Shown in pieces: positions 8,006 to 16,522 of a DNA stretch of 64,000 bases. Both the position numbers and the translations under genes were made by a program. This DNA comes from RH-AL1 sp965198485 (GTDB taxonomy: Bacteria; Pseudomonadota; Alphaproteobacteria; Rhizobiales; Beijerinckiaceae): NCBI GenBank assembly GCA_965198485.1, contig CBDAPQ010000005.1, forward strand, positions 2,914,001 to 2,978,000. The letters are read 5' to 3'. The notes beneath the pieces were generated by a model. That model did no database searches, was not told where the DNA came from, and saw only the letters and a program-made list of their open reading frames with translations. Every line of letters begins with the position of its first letter. Within the stretch, counting starts at the first letter, position 1.

Positions 8006-9054
8006 GAGCAGTTTCCTCGCCGGTTGACTCGTGAGGGGTAGCGCACGGCGCCGCGCTGTGATTCAGGGCTGGTCTGGCGAGGAGGCCAGGCCCGATGCCC
8101 CGATCGCTGCACTACGACCTTCGCTCCCGCGTCCTCTTGGCTGTCGAGGAGGGCTTGTCCTGCCGCGAGGCTGCGGCGCGCTTCGGCGTCAGTGCGTCGA
8201 GCGCGATCCGCTGGGCCGCTCTGAGGCGCGCTGGCGGCGACGGCCGGGCCAAGCCGCAGGGAGGAGATCGCCTGTCGCGCCGCACCGAGGCGCACGCCAG
8301 CCTCATCGCGGCGGCACTGGCCGACGTGCCCGACATCACGTTGCTGGAACTGAAGGCGCGCCTGGCTGGCGAGGGCGCCTTCGTCAGCGTCACGGCGCTT
8401 TGGCGCTACTTCCGTCGCCACGGCATCACGCGTAAAAAAAGACCGCGCACGCCACCGAGCAGGACCGTCCCGACGTCCGCCAGGCGCGGCAGGACTGGTT
8501 CGAGGGCCAACTCGATCTCGATCCCGACCGGCTGATCTTCATCGACGAGACCGGCACCTCGACCAAGATGGCCCGCACGCACGGACGCGCCCCGCGTGGT
8601 GAGCGGCTGAGGATGGGCGTGCCGCACGGCCATTGGAAGACGACGACGCTGGTGGCCGGCCTGAGCCTTCGCGGCATCGTGGCGCCCTTCGTGCTCGACG
8701 GCGCCGTCGACCGGCCCTGCTTCGAGGCCTACATCGAGCACGTGCTCGTTCCCGAACTGCGACCCGGCGACATCGTCATCATGGACAACCTGCCGGCGCA
8801 CAAAGGGAAGCAGGTCGAGGCCCTGATCGAAGCCGCCGGTGCCAGCTTGCGCCTGCTGCCGCCCTACAGCCCCGACTTCAACCCCATCGAGAACGCCTTC
8901 GCCAAGCTCAAGGCTCTGCTACGCAAGGCGGCGGAACGGACGAAGGACGCGCTCTGGGCTGCCATTGGCCGCCTCGTCGACCAGATCACGCCAGCCGAAT
9001 GCGCCAACATGTTCGCCGCAGCAGGCTACAATGCTACCTGAGAGGAATCTGCTC
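8006..9054 (+). mobile_element. IS630-family insertion sequence, apparently complete
   Basis: A 1049-bp element with imperfect terminal inverted repeats. The left end at 8006 reads GAGCAGTTTCCTC and the right end, read inward from 9054, GAGCAGATTCCTC (12 of 13 identical, with weaker similarity continuing inward). It is flanked by TA on both sides (8004-8005 and 9055-9056), as expected for IS630/Tc1-type insertion at TA. Both the DDE transposase and the ends look intact. It lies between an FtsB-like gene and coaD and enters the 3' end of coaD. Confidence 0.9.
8095..9041 (+). CDS. IS630-family transposase, expressed by -1 frameshift
   Basis: Two frames together make one transposase. The first (8095 to about 8439) holds a helix-turn-helix region (CREAAARFGVSASSAIRW). 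The second continues in the -1 frame with EQDRPDVRQARQDW and a DDE catalytic domain: LIFIDETGT, then IVIMDNLPAHK, then SPDFNPIENAF. They join at seven A residues (8434-8440), a plausible slippery site; many IS630 elements use programmed frameshifting. A single -1 shift gives about 315 residues, the usual length. The alternative is a simple inactivating indel, but the exact A7 location favours programmed expression. Confidence 0.85.
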
Positions 9055-9535
9055 TAGCCGCGAGCGCGGCGCGCACCGCCTCGGGCACGAAGGCGGAAAC
9101 GTCGCCGCCCATGCCGGCGATCTGGCGCACCAGCGTCGCCGTGACGTGGCGTACGCCGGGAGGAGCCGGCACGAAAACGGTCTGCACCCCGGGCGCCATG
9201 ACGGCGTTCATACCTGCCATCTGCATCTCGTAGTCGAGGTCGGACCCATCGCGCAGGCCACGCAGGATCACCGTCGCGCGGTGCGTCCTCGCCGCCTCGA
9301 CCGCGAGCCCATCGAAGGTCACCACCTCCAACGTGCAGCCGCCGGCAGCGAGGATGTCGGCACAGCTCGCCTGGAGGAGGCCGCGGCGCACTTCGAGCGC
9401 CAGCATCGGCGCCTTGCCGGGATGAACCCCGATCGCCGCGACGATGCGATCGAACAGCCGCGCGCCGGCGGCGAGCACCGCGACGTGGCCGTTGGTTACC
9501 GGATCAAAGGATCCGGTGTAGAGCGCGGTACGTAT
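9026..9535 (-). CDS. coaD: Phosphopantetheine adenylyltransferase, unusual start and IS-derived C-terminus
   Basis: The protein carries the CoaD nucleotide-binding signature YTGSFDPVTNGH (residues 6-17), DRIVAAIGVHPGKAP, and LRGLRDGSDLDYEMQMAGMN. CoaD makes dephospho-CoA from 4'-phosphopantetheine and ATP. The homologous first codon is ATA at 9533-9535 (IRTALYTGSF); no ATG, GTG or TTG occurs in frame between it and the upstream gene, and the first GTG at 9478 would delete the active site. Reading from ATA gives 169 residues. The last eight (162-169) and part of residue 161 are encoded by the IS630 right end, so the native 3' end has been replaced. Confidence 0.85.
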   Translation of the reverse strand: MRTALYTGSFDPVTNGHVAVLAAGARLFDRIVAAIGVHPGKAPMLALEVRRGLLQASCADILAAGGCTLEVVTFDGLAVEAARTHRATVILRGLRDGSDLDYEMQMAGMNAVMAPGVQTVFVPAPPGVRHVTATLVRQIAGMGGDVSAFVPEAVRAALAARADSSQVAL

Positions 9536-9552
9536 GGCGAGATCCGCCGCCG

Positions 9553-10548
9553 TCAGCGCCGCTCGGCGCTGGCGACGCGGCGACCGTTGCGCGTCTCGAG
9601 ATCGGCCTTGATGAGGTCGAACCCGCGCTTGGACAGCTTGGCCGAGTGCTGCGACAGCGCGACGAGGAAAGCCTTGGCGGCGGGGCTCGTAGCGCCCTTA
9701 CCCGCGGTGTCGAGGGCCGCCTCGATGCCGACTGCGCGGAGGCTGTCACCCGCCTTAGCGAGGCCGGGATAGGCTGAACCGGAAATCGATGTCACCGAGG
9801 TACCGTCGGGCGCAGCCAAACCGTCAGGCCAGGACACGAGATGGAGGCCGGACGTGGTCTTGAGATGCGCCAGGCGCGCGTCGGGCTGCGGCGCGAGCAC
9901 CACGACGGCGGCGACATCGCCCGTCGCCATGCCGTCGAGCGCATTGTCGAGCTCGAGCGGGGTCTCCTTGACGCTCACGCCGAGCGCGGCGAAGGCCTTT
10001 CGCGCGGCGGCTTGCGTCGGGCTCTTGTCGGGGCCGAAGCTTACGACCTTGTCTTTCAGGTCCGCGAGCGAGCCGATCGCCGGACCGGCGACGATGTGCA
10101 GCTGCTCGGTGAAGAGCCGCGCCTTCTCCCCCGATGCCGCGCCGTCGACCGCTGGTGCCACGATGAAGTCGGCGCTTTTGCCAGCATCGGCCATCACGAT
10201 CTGGACGTGGGTCTTGGTCAGCGTCGTTGCCATCGCCTTGAGACGCACGGCTTCGGCGCCGTCGGCGGCGATCGTCACCGTCGGCACCGGCTTAGGCGCG
10301 ATATGCGGAGGGCTCTTCGGCGACGAAGCTGCCGGATCTGCCGGGTCGGCGACGTCGGCCACGGTGGCGACCGGCTGTGCGGGCGCGGCGGGTCGAGCCG
10401 GATGTTCCCCGATGTTCGAGCCGAAGACTTTGCACATGAAGCCGGTGCAATCGCCGGAGGCGGGCTGTGCCTCCTGTGCCATCGCGGCCCCACTCGATGC
10501 CGCGAGCAGTCCTCCGACCAGCCCCGACAGAACAAGACGCCTCGCCAT
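9553..10548 (-). CDS. Periplasmic binding-like protein (TAXI/NMT1-type solute-binding fold)
   Basis: The 331-residue product has a clear signal peptide (RRLVLSGLVGGLLAASSGAAMA), then a low-complexity Pro/Ala linker containing a short C-x5-C pair. Its substrate-binding domain includes IGSLADLKDKVVSFGP and a Thr-rich loop typical of TAXI-type binding proteins. No transporter membrane subunits are adjacent, so the ligand and role are unknown. The second Met (ATG at 10548) is preferred because a GGGGGAG ribosome-binding site lies seven nt before it; an ATG at 10554 is almost inside that site. coaD follows 17 nt downstream on the same strand. Confidence 0.7.
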   Translation of the reverse strand: MARRLVLSGLVGGLLAASSGAAMAQEAQPASGDCTGFMCKVFGSNIGEHPARPAAPAQPVATVADVADPADPAASSPKSPPHIAPKPVPTVTIAADGAEAVRLKAMATTLTKTHVQIVMADAGKSADFIVAPAVDGAASGEKARLFTEQLHIVAGPAIGSLADLKDKVVSFGPDKSPTQAAARKAFAALGVSVKETPLELDNALDGMATGDVAAVVVLAPQPDARLAHLKTTSGLHLVSWPDGLAAPDGTSVTSISGSAYPGLAKAGDSLRAVGIEAALDTAGKGATSPAAKAFLVALSQHSAKLSKRGFDLIKADLETRNGRRVASAERR

Positions 10549-10587
10549 GCTCATACTCCCCCACCCCCACGCGAACAGGCTGCAACG

Positions 10588-10602
10588 TTAAAGATGCATT
10601 AA
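10588..10602. promoter_or_regulatory. CtrA-type site, exact TTAA-N7-TTAA
   Basis: TTAA, seven bases and TTAA exactly match the CtrA consensus. It lies in the gap between the divergent binding-like gene (start 10548) and the GNAT-like gene (start 10739), about 40 nt from the former. It could control the binding-like gene and the coaD downstream of it. Confidence 0.5.
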
Positions 10603-10738
10603 GGCCGGATTTCGTCCGACCACCACGTAAGCACTTGACAGCGCGACGGATGTTACGAGCAAGACGTTCGTTGCGTTAACCTTTACGAGGACATTTGGCG
10701 GCCGGCGGGCTGAGGCAACACGTTCTGCGACCTGGAGA

Positions 10739-11605
10739 ATGATGAACATCGTGTCGCCCATCCTGAAGCGCCGGATCATAGAGGACGGAGATGTCGATGC
10801 CGTCGTCGCACGGCTCGCAGCCGGCTTTCCCACGCATCCCGTCGCGTGGTGGCGGCGCGCGCTCGAGCGCCTGGGGCAGCGGCCGAGCCCCGCCGGCTAT
10901 CCGCGCTATGGTCGCTTGCTGGAGACTGAGCGCCGGGTGGTGGGAGTCCTCCTGACGATCTACGCGGAGATGGTGGATGCCGCGGGCACCACTTTCGTGC
11001 GCTGCAACCTGTCGAGCTGGTGCGTGGAGCGCGAGTTCGGCGGCCACGCCCCGCTCCTGCTCGGCGCGGCGCTGCGGGACAAGAGCGTGACCTATATCAA
11101 CGTCACGCCGGCGCCTCACACCCAGCCGATCATCGAGGCGCAGGGCTTCCGGCCTTTCGCCGTGGGCTCCTTGCTCACGATCCCCATTCTGGCGCGGCGG
11201 CGCGAGAGGATGCGCGTGCGTCCCTTCGCGGTGACGGACGCATCGCGCTGGTGGGACGGCCGCCTTGTCGCCGACCATGCGGCGCTGGGCTGCCTCTGCC
11301 TCGTTGCGGAGGCGGAGGACGGCGCCCATCCTTTCGTGTTCTCATCCCCTCGGCGCCTGCGCCGGGTCCTTCCGGCGACACAGCTGCTTTATTGTCGAGA
11401 CATCTCGGCCTACGACCGCTTCGCAGGGACGCTCGGCGCAGCGCTCCTGCAGCGCGGCAGTGCCGTGACGTTCGTCGACGGTGTCGACCGGCTTCCCGGT
11501 GTTCCCGGCCGACCGGTCAATACGGGACAGAACAAATATGTCTTCGGACCGCATCCTCCCCGCCCCGGCGACCTCGCCTACACCGAATTCGCGGTCTTCG
11601 GCTGA
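10739..11605 (+). CDS. GNAT-like acyltransferase, function unknown
   Basis: The 288-residue soluble protein has an N-terminal half that resembles a GNAT acyltransferase: RRIIEDGDVDAVVARLAAGFP and a beta strand RRVVGVLLTIYAEM. A second half repeats the general layout (RVRPFAVTDASRWWD). No catalytic residue is obvious. GGAG at 10734-10737 lies so near the first ATG that the second ATG (10742) is about as likely a start. The gene ends 31 nt before lipB on the same strand. Function is not predictable from context. Confidence 0.65.
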   Translation: MMNIVSPILKRRIIEDGDVDAVVARLAAGFPTHPVAWWRRALERLGQRPSPAGYPRYGRLLETERRVVGVLLTIYAEMVDAAGTTFVRCNLSSWCVEREFGGHAPLLLGAALRDKSVTYINVTPAPHTQPIIEAQGFRPFAVGSLLTIPILARRRERMRVRPFAVTDASRWWDGRLVADHAALGCLCLVAEAEDGAHPFVFSSPRRLRRVLPATQLLYCRDISAYDRFAGTLGAALLQRGSAVTFVDGVDRLPGVPGRPVNTGQNKYVFGPHPPRPGDLAYTEFAVFG

Positions 11606-11636
11606 CGGTGCGTCGGCCTTGGCTTCGACCCCGCGG

Positions 11637-12356
11637 ATGGCGAACGCCGGCGCGAGCTTTCTCCGACGCGACGGCGTTTCCGTCGACTGGCGCATCGCGG
11701 ACGGGCTCGTCGGCTACGAGGACGCCGTCGCCGCGATGGAGCAGCACGCCGACGCTCTGGCGCGCGGGGAGGCGGCCGAGCGCGTCTGGCTGGTCGAGCA
11801 CCCCGCCCTCTACACCGCGGGAACAGGCGTCGCCGCCCTGCCTGCCTCGCTCCGCTTTCCCCTGCATCGCACGGGGCGCGGCGGCCAGGTCACCTATCAC
11901 GGGCCGGGTCAGCGCGTGGCCTACGTCATGCTCGACCTGAAGGCGCGGCGGCCCGACATCAGGGCCTTCGTGGCAGCACTCGAGTGCTGGATCATCGACA
12001 CGCTGGCGGCATTCGCGGTGTACGGCGAACGCCGCGAAGATCGTGTCGGCGTCTGGATCGTCCGGCGCGACAAGGCACGAAGCGCCGGCGGCAAAGCGGC
12101 GGAAGACAAGATCGCCGCGATCGGCATCCGACTGCGACGCTGGGTCAGCTTCCACGGCATTGCCCTCAACGTCGAGCCGGACCTGTCGCATTACGCCGGT
12201 ATCGTGCCCTGCGGCATCGCCGATGCGCATCTGGGTATGACGAGCCTCGCCGACCTCGGCCACCTCGTCTCCATGGCCGAGGTGGACATCGCCCTCAGGA
12301 CCTCCTTCGAGCGGATCTTCGGACCGACCCGCGACGACTTCCGAGACCAATCCTAG
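11637..12356 (+). CDS. lipB: Octanoyl-[acyl-carrier-protein]:protein N-octanoyltransferase
   Basis: The 239-residue LipB transfers octanoate from ACP to lipoyl domains, the first step of lipoate synthesis. Visible signatures are RGGQVTYHGPGQ (81-92), the catalytic Lys158 in the KIAAIGIR segment, FHGIALNV with H173, and the catalytic Cys192 in IVPCGI. ATG 11637 is chosen because it follows the upstream stop and the family begins here; ATGs at 11538 and earlier would overlap the previous gene. Its TAG overlaps the stop of the convergent AsmA-like gene (12353-12356). Confidence 0.95.
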   Translation: MANAGASFLRRDGVSVDWRIADGLVGYEDAVAAMEQHADALARGEAAERVWLVEHPALYTAGTGVAALPASLRFPLHRTGRGGQVTYHGPGQRVAYVMLDLKARRPDIRAFVAALECWIIDTLAAFAVYGERREDRVGVWIVRRDKARSAGGKAAEDKIAAIGIRLRRWVSFHGIALNVEPDLSHYAGIVPCGIADAHLGMTSLADLGHLVSMAEVDIALRTSFERIFGPTRDDFRDQS

Positions 12357-15300
12357 CGGGTCGCCGGCGGCCCCGCGACCGGCGCGTCGAGGACGCCGAA
12401 GATGTTGCGCACGAAACCCGGCGCGATCACCGACAGGGGATTGATTGTCAGGCTCGGCGAACTCGCCGAACCTGAGATGTTGAAGGTGATGGCGAGCAGC
12501 CCCTCGTTGGACTTACCGCCGAGGAAGACTCCGAGGACCGGGATCTGCGAGAACAGGTTGTTGACGGCGAAGGCGGGCACGAAGGTTCCCTTCATGCCGA
12601 CGCGGTCGTGGGAGTAGTCGAGCCAGCCATCGACGGAGAGGCCGATCTGCGGGCCGTACATCGTGGCGTCGCGCAGATCCAGGCGACTGCCGTCGCGCTG
12701 GAAGCTGACCTTGAGGCGCCTGAAATCGACGGCGCCGCCGTCGATGCGCCGGGCTTCCTCCTGGTTTTCGCCCGGCGCGCTCACCGTCGTCGAGGTCGCG
12801 ACGAGGTTGCGGATCGCCGGCTCATCGCGCAGGACGAAGTCGCGGACCTCGAGCGAGCCGCTCAGCGCATCCTCATCCATCTGCATGGTCGCGGCGAGAT
12901 GCCCGCCCTCCATGTGCTTGTAGAGATCGATGAAAGAGAGCAGCGAGCCGGCGTCCTGCGCCGAGATCTTCATGTGGCCGGCCGCGGTCATGGATCCGCT
13001 GAATCCCTGCCGCCCGAAACGCCCCTGCGCGGCGAACTGGCGGATCTGGTCGTTGCGCTTGGACAGCTTCAACTCGACGCCGCTCATGACCTCCTTGTTG
13101 AAGCCGGTCAGGATGTTGGACTTCAGATCGATGTCGAACCCCTTGAAGGCGTCGACCTCCTTCTTCTCGGCCTTGGCATTGCGCGCCATCGCGGCGCTGT
13201 CGCCCGGCGTCGACGTCAATGCCTTCAGGAACGGCCGGGCATCGATGGTCGAGCCGCGCACCACAAGCTTGAAGGTGTCGTCGGCCTTGGTCACGTCGAG
13301 TTTCATGTCATCGCCGGGCGAGACCTTAAAAGACGCGAACCGCGCCGCCTGGAAGCCGTTGTCGGCGGCAAGGTCGATCGCGCCCTTTGCCTGAAGTGAA
13401 CCGACGTCGACGGTGAGCGCGTCGATCGACATCTTGTCGGTGCCCGAGGCCAACGTGAAGGCGATCTTGGCCGGCCGCCCCGCGGGCTTGGACAGCCCGA
13501 GGAAGGCGGCGGCGACGCCGGTCTTGGCGAGATCGATCTCGATCTGCGCCTTCATCTTCTGAGGGTCGCCGAGCGTCGTGTTGACGTGCGCCGTCATCGG
13601 GCCGGTCAGCCCGGGTATGGCGTTAAGGCCGAGCTTGGCCCGGGCGGCCTCGTCGAGGGTGAGGGCAATGACGGCGACCGGCGGTCCGCCGCCGTTCCGC
13701 ACGATGTCGAAAGTCGCCGTGCCGCCAAGGATCCGGCCCTGGCCGTCGGCGCGAAGCGTGCCGTCGCCGACCTTGATCGTCAGCGCCGCGTTGTCGAGGC
13801 TCTCCTTGCCGATCAGGCGCTCGGCGGAGAAGTTCGTCACCTTGGCATCGACTTTGAGGGCTTCCTGCGACGGGTCGGCGACCTCCCCGAGAACGATAGC
13901 CTTGTCGAGATCGCCCTCGATCTGCCCGTGCAACGTCGAGGGATCGAGCGGCAGCGAGGCATAGGGCTTGAGCGCGTCACGTGCCAGGATTGACGTCACC
14001 GTCTCCACCGGCCCGCTCAGATGAGCGGTCATCGTCGCGTGCGCGGGATGAACGTCCGCGTTGAGCACGGTGAAGGTGCCGTTCGAGAGTCTGGCCGTGC
14101 GTCCGTCGGCGGTGGTCGTGGCGCTATCGATGAGCAGGTGGGTAGTACGGCCGGTGACGTGTCCGGTGCCGCTCACGTCGTCGAGCGGCGGCACGCCGTT
14201 GAGATAACGCAGACGCCCGCCGGTGACCTTGAAGTCCATCTTGACTGAATCGTCCGACGGAGCACGGTCACCGCGCATGCGTTCCAGGTCGCGCTGGTCA
14301 TAGTCGATCTTCAGCGTGCCGTCGGAGACCAGCCCGGCCTCGAAATGGTTGAGACACCATGCGCGCACGGCCGACGCGATCGCGGCCGGCCAGATGCGTT
14401 TGATCACCGCGACGGGCGTCGGATCCATCGAGATACCGAGACGGATGTGCGGCCCGTCGCTCCACTCCACGGCTCCCGCGGCAGCCACCCCGCTGCGCTG
14501 CGGCTTGAATGAGAAACGATCGATGAAGAAGGTCTTGGCGTCGAGGTCGAGGCGCCCGCGGAAGTCGCCGTTCTCGACAGGTATCGGCTCCTCGCCCTTG
14601 CGGGCCGGCGCGAGCAGGCCCGGCTCGGAGAGCGCGAGGTCGACCAGCCAGGACTCTCCCTCGTGCGACGGGGGAACGACGCGGCCGGCCGACGTGAAAT
14701 GAGTGCCACCTTCCACGTAGCCGATCTTGTCGACCACGATCGAGCGGTCGGCGCCGTTCCAGTGCACGGCGGTGGTGATCGCATCCACGAAGGCCGGCTC
14801 GAAGTCGGGGTCGTCGAGCCGGAGGAAACCGCGGCCGAGATCGAACCCGCCGGCCGCCTCGAGCAACGTGTTGTCGGGACGAAGGCCGATGTCGACGTGC
14901 ATGCCGATCGGCATGTCGGTGTCGAGCCCCATGGACCGACTGCCGGTGGCGTAGCGCAGCTCGTCGATCGTCAGGTCCTGCATCTTCAGGGAGAAGCGCC
15001 GCTCCGCGCCGGGACGCCCGCGCGCCATCGCCGAGATCGACCAACGCCGCGCCGGCCCCTGCGCCGAAAGCCCGAAGCTCGAGAAGCCGTGACGCTTGTC
15101 GAAGGCGAGATCGAGATCCTTGTAGAGCGTCTCCTCGTTCGTCTCCTGGTCCTGTATGACCAGCGTGCCGCCGGAGATCCCCAGCCGGTCGACGGCGGCG
15201 ATGGGGCTGCCGGGATCGGTCAGCACGTCGATGAACTGCCGCAGCCCCGCCGCCGCCTTGCGCATCACCGCCGCGCGTTCGCGGGATGAGGAGCCGGCGC

Positions 15301-15898
15301 CCGCGGCCCCTTCGACGGAGGGCTGCGATGGCGGGCCCGCGTTCGTCCCGGATGCTGATGCCGGGACGGCGTCCTCGCCGCTGCGCCCCAGCTCGACGAA
15401 GGGATGCGTTCCGTCGCCGGCGGCAATGGCGAGGTTGCCGTTCTTCAGCAGCATGGCGCGCAGGACGACGTCGAATACTTCGAGCCGCTTGGGCCGCACC
15501 TTGCCGAAGAGCAGCGCGAACGGGTCGATCGAGATCTCGGCTTGGGGCGCGATCAGGATATCGGAGCCATCCGGTCCCTCGACCTTCAGCCTGTCGATGG
15601 AAAGACCCGGGCCGAAGCCGTGCTGCGTCAGCGACGTGCCGCCCAGAGAGAAACGCAGGCCGTTGCCGAATTTATCGTGCAGCGCCGCGGCGATGGTGGT
15701 GTTCAAGCCCTCGATCGGGATCGGGCCGGCGTTGAGGCGCACCACCAGGACGCCTGCGGCCAACACGGCCAGCACGAGCAGGCTGGCGGTGAACTTGAAG
15801 CAAGCGAAGGCGAAGCGCCGCGGTCGACGGGCGCGGCGCCTCGAAGCGCGTCGCACTCCGCGGGCTGCACCGTTGTCGTCGTCCGATTCGGCGTTCAT
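12353..15898 (-). CDS. Very large AsmA/YhdP-like inner-membrane protein
   Basis: An 1181-residue protein with an Arg-rich cytoplasmic N-terminus, one membrane span (about residues 31-53, FTASLLVLAVLAAGVLVV) and a long periplasmic part built of repeated beta-strand segments (ATFDIV, LRADGQGRI, GSLQAKGAIDL). The C-terminal half has AsmA-type features (LSVDGWLDYSHDRVGMKGTFVPAFAVNN, then FLGGKSNEGLLAITF). Members of this superfamily bridge the envelope and are implicated in phospholipid transport to the outer membrane. ATG 15898 is preferred over an upstream in-frame start at 16051, which would overlap the divergent bcp gene. Confidence 0.85.
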   Translation of the reverse strand: MNAESDDDNGAARGVRRASRRRARRPRRFAFACFKFTASLLVLAVLAAGVLVVRLNAGPIPIEGLNTTIAAALHDKFGNGLRFSLGGTSLTQHGFGPGLSIDRLKVEGPDGSDILIAPQAEISIDPFALLFGKVRPKRLEVFDVVLRAMLLKNGNLAIAAGDGTHPFVELGRSGEDAVPASASGTNAGPPSQPSVEGAAGAGSSSRERAAVMRKAAAGLRQFIDVLTDPGSPIAAVDRLGISGGTLVIQDQETNEETLYKDLDLAFDKRHGFSSFGLSAQGPARRWSISAMARGRPGAERRFSLKMQDLTIDELRYATGSRSMGLDTDMPIGMHVDIGLRPDNTLLEAAGGFDLGRGFLRLDDPDFEPAFVDAITTAVHWNGADRSIVVDKIGYVEGGTHFTSAGRVVPPSHEGESWLVDLALSEPGLLAPARKGEEPIPVENGDFRGRLDLDAKTFFIDRFSFKPQRSGVAAAGAVEWSDGPHIRLGISMDPTPVAVIKRIWPAAIASAVRAWCLNHFEAGLVSDGTLKIDYDQRDLERMRGDRAPSDDSVKMDFKVTGGRLRYLNGVPPLDDVSGTGHVTGRTTHLLIDSATTTADGRTARLSNGTFTVLNADVHPAHATMTAHLSGPVETVTSILARDALKPYASLPLDPSTLHGQIEGDLDKAIVLGEVADPSQEALKVDAKVTNFSAERLIGKESLDNAALTIKVGDGTLRADGQGRILGGTATFDIVRNGGGPPVAVIALTLDEAARAKLGLNAIPGLTGPMTAHVNTTLGDPQKMKAQIEIDLAKTGVAAAFLGLSKPAGRPAKIAFTLASGTDKMSIDALTVDVGSLQAKGAIDLAADNGFQAARFASFKVSPGDDMKLDVTKADDTFKLVVRGSTIDARPFLKALTSTPGDSAAMARNAKAEKKEVDAFKGFDIDLKSNILTGFNKEVMSGVELKLSKRNDQIRQFAAQGRFGRQGFSGSMTAAGHMKISAQDAGSLLSFIDLYKHMEGGHLAATMQMDEDALSGSLEVRDFVLRDEPAIRNLVATSTTVSAPGENQEEARRIDGGAVDFRRLKVSFQRDGSRLDLRDATMYGPQIGLSVDGWLDYSHDRVGMKGTFVPAFAVNNLFSQIPVLGVFLGGKSNEGLLAITFNISGSASSPSLTINPLSVIAPGFVRNIFGVLDAPVAGPPATR

Positions 15899-16037
15899 CA
15901 CGTCTTCGCTTCGACCAAACGGCAAGCTCGGCTGGAAAGGCTGGGGCGGGAGCGTTATGAAGGAAACGCGCGAGCGGCTCCGGCCACGCCGACCCCTCGC
16001 CGAATGTCCTGCTTTTTGGGTCGAAAGGAAGGCCGGA

Positions 16038-16511
16038 GTGTTGCAGAGCATCGAAGTGGGATCGCCGGCGCCCGATTTCGCGCTGCCCGATCAGGATGGC
16101 CACACCGTGCGCCTGGCCGACTACGTCGGACGGCCGCTGGTGTTGTACTTCTACCCTAAGGACGATACCACGGGCTGCACCGCCGAAGCCCTGGATTTCA
16201 GTGCGCTGGCCGAGGAGTACGCCGCCGCCGGCGCCGGCGTGCTCGGCGTGTCGCCCGATTCGGTAAAGAGCCACGGCAAGTTCCGCGACAAGCACGCGCT
16301 CACGATCCCGCTGGCGTCCGACGAGGACAAAACAACGCTCGAAGCCTACGGCGTGTGGGTCGAGAAGGCGATGTACGGGCGCAAATACATGGGCGTGGAG
16401 CGCACCACGATGCTCGTCGACAAGGCCGGCACGGTCGCCCGCATTTGGCCCAAGGTGAAGGTCAAAGGCCACGCCGCCGAGGTGCTCGAGGCCATCAAGG
16501 CGCTTGTCTAG
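16038..16511 (+). CDS. bcp: Bcp/PrxQ-type thioredoxin-dependent peroxiredoxin
   Basis: A 157-residue peroxiredoxin with SPAPDFALPDQDG at the start, the motif P40-x3-T44-x2-C47 (YPKDDTTGCTAEA) and a typical C-terminal GHAAEVLEAIKAL. It reduces hydroperoxides with thioredoxin. The usual adjacent resolving cysteine (five residues on) is Leu52, so this is a one-cysteine variant. A start at GTG 16038 (or TTG 16041) follows AAGGAAGG at about 16025-16032; an in-frame upstream ATG at 15957 would add an unrelated basic extension. It is divergent from the AsmA-like gene and convergent with the HAD gene. Confidence 0.93.
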   Translation: MLQSIEVGSPAPDFALPDQDGHTVRLADYVGRPLVLYFYPKDDTTGCTAEALDFSALAEEYAAAGAGVLGVSPDSVKSHGKFRDKHALTIPLASDEDKTTLEAYGVWVEKAMYGRKYMGVERTTMLVDKAGTVARIWPKVKVKGHAAEVLEAIKALV

Positions 16512-16522
16512 GCCTCTTCCGC

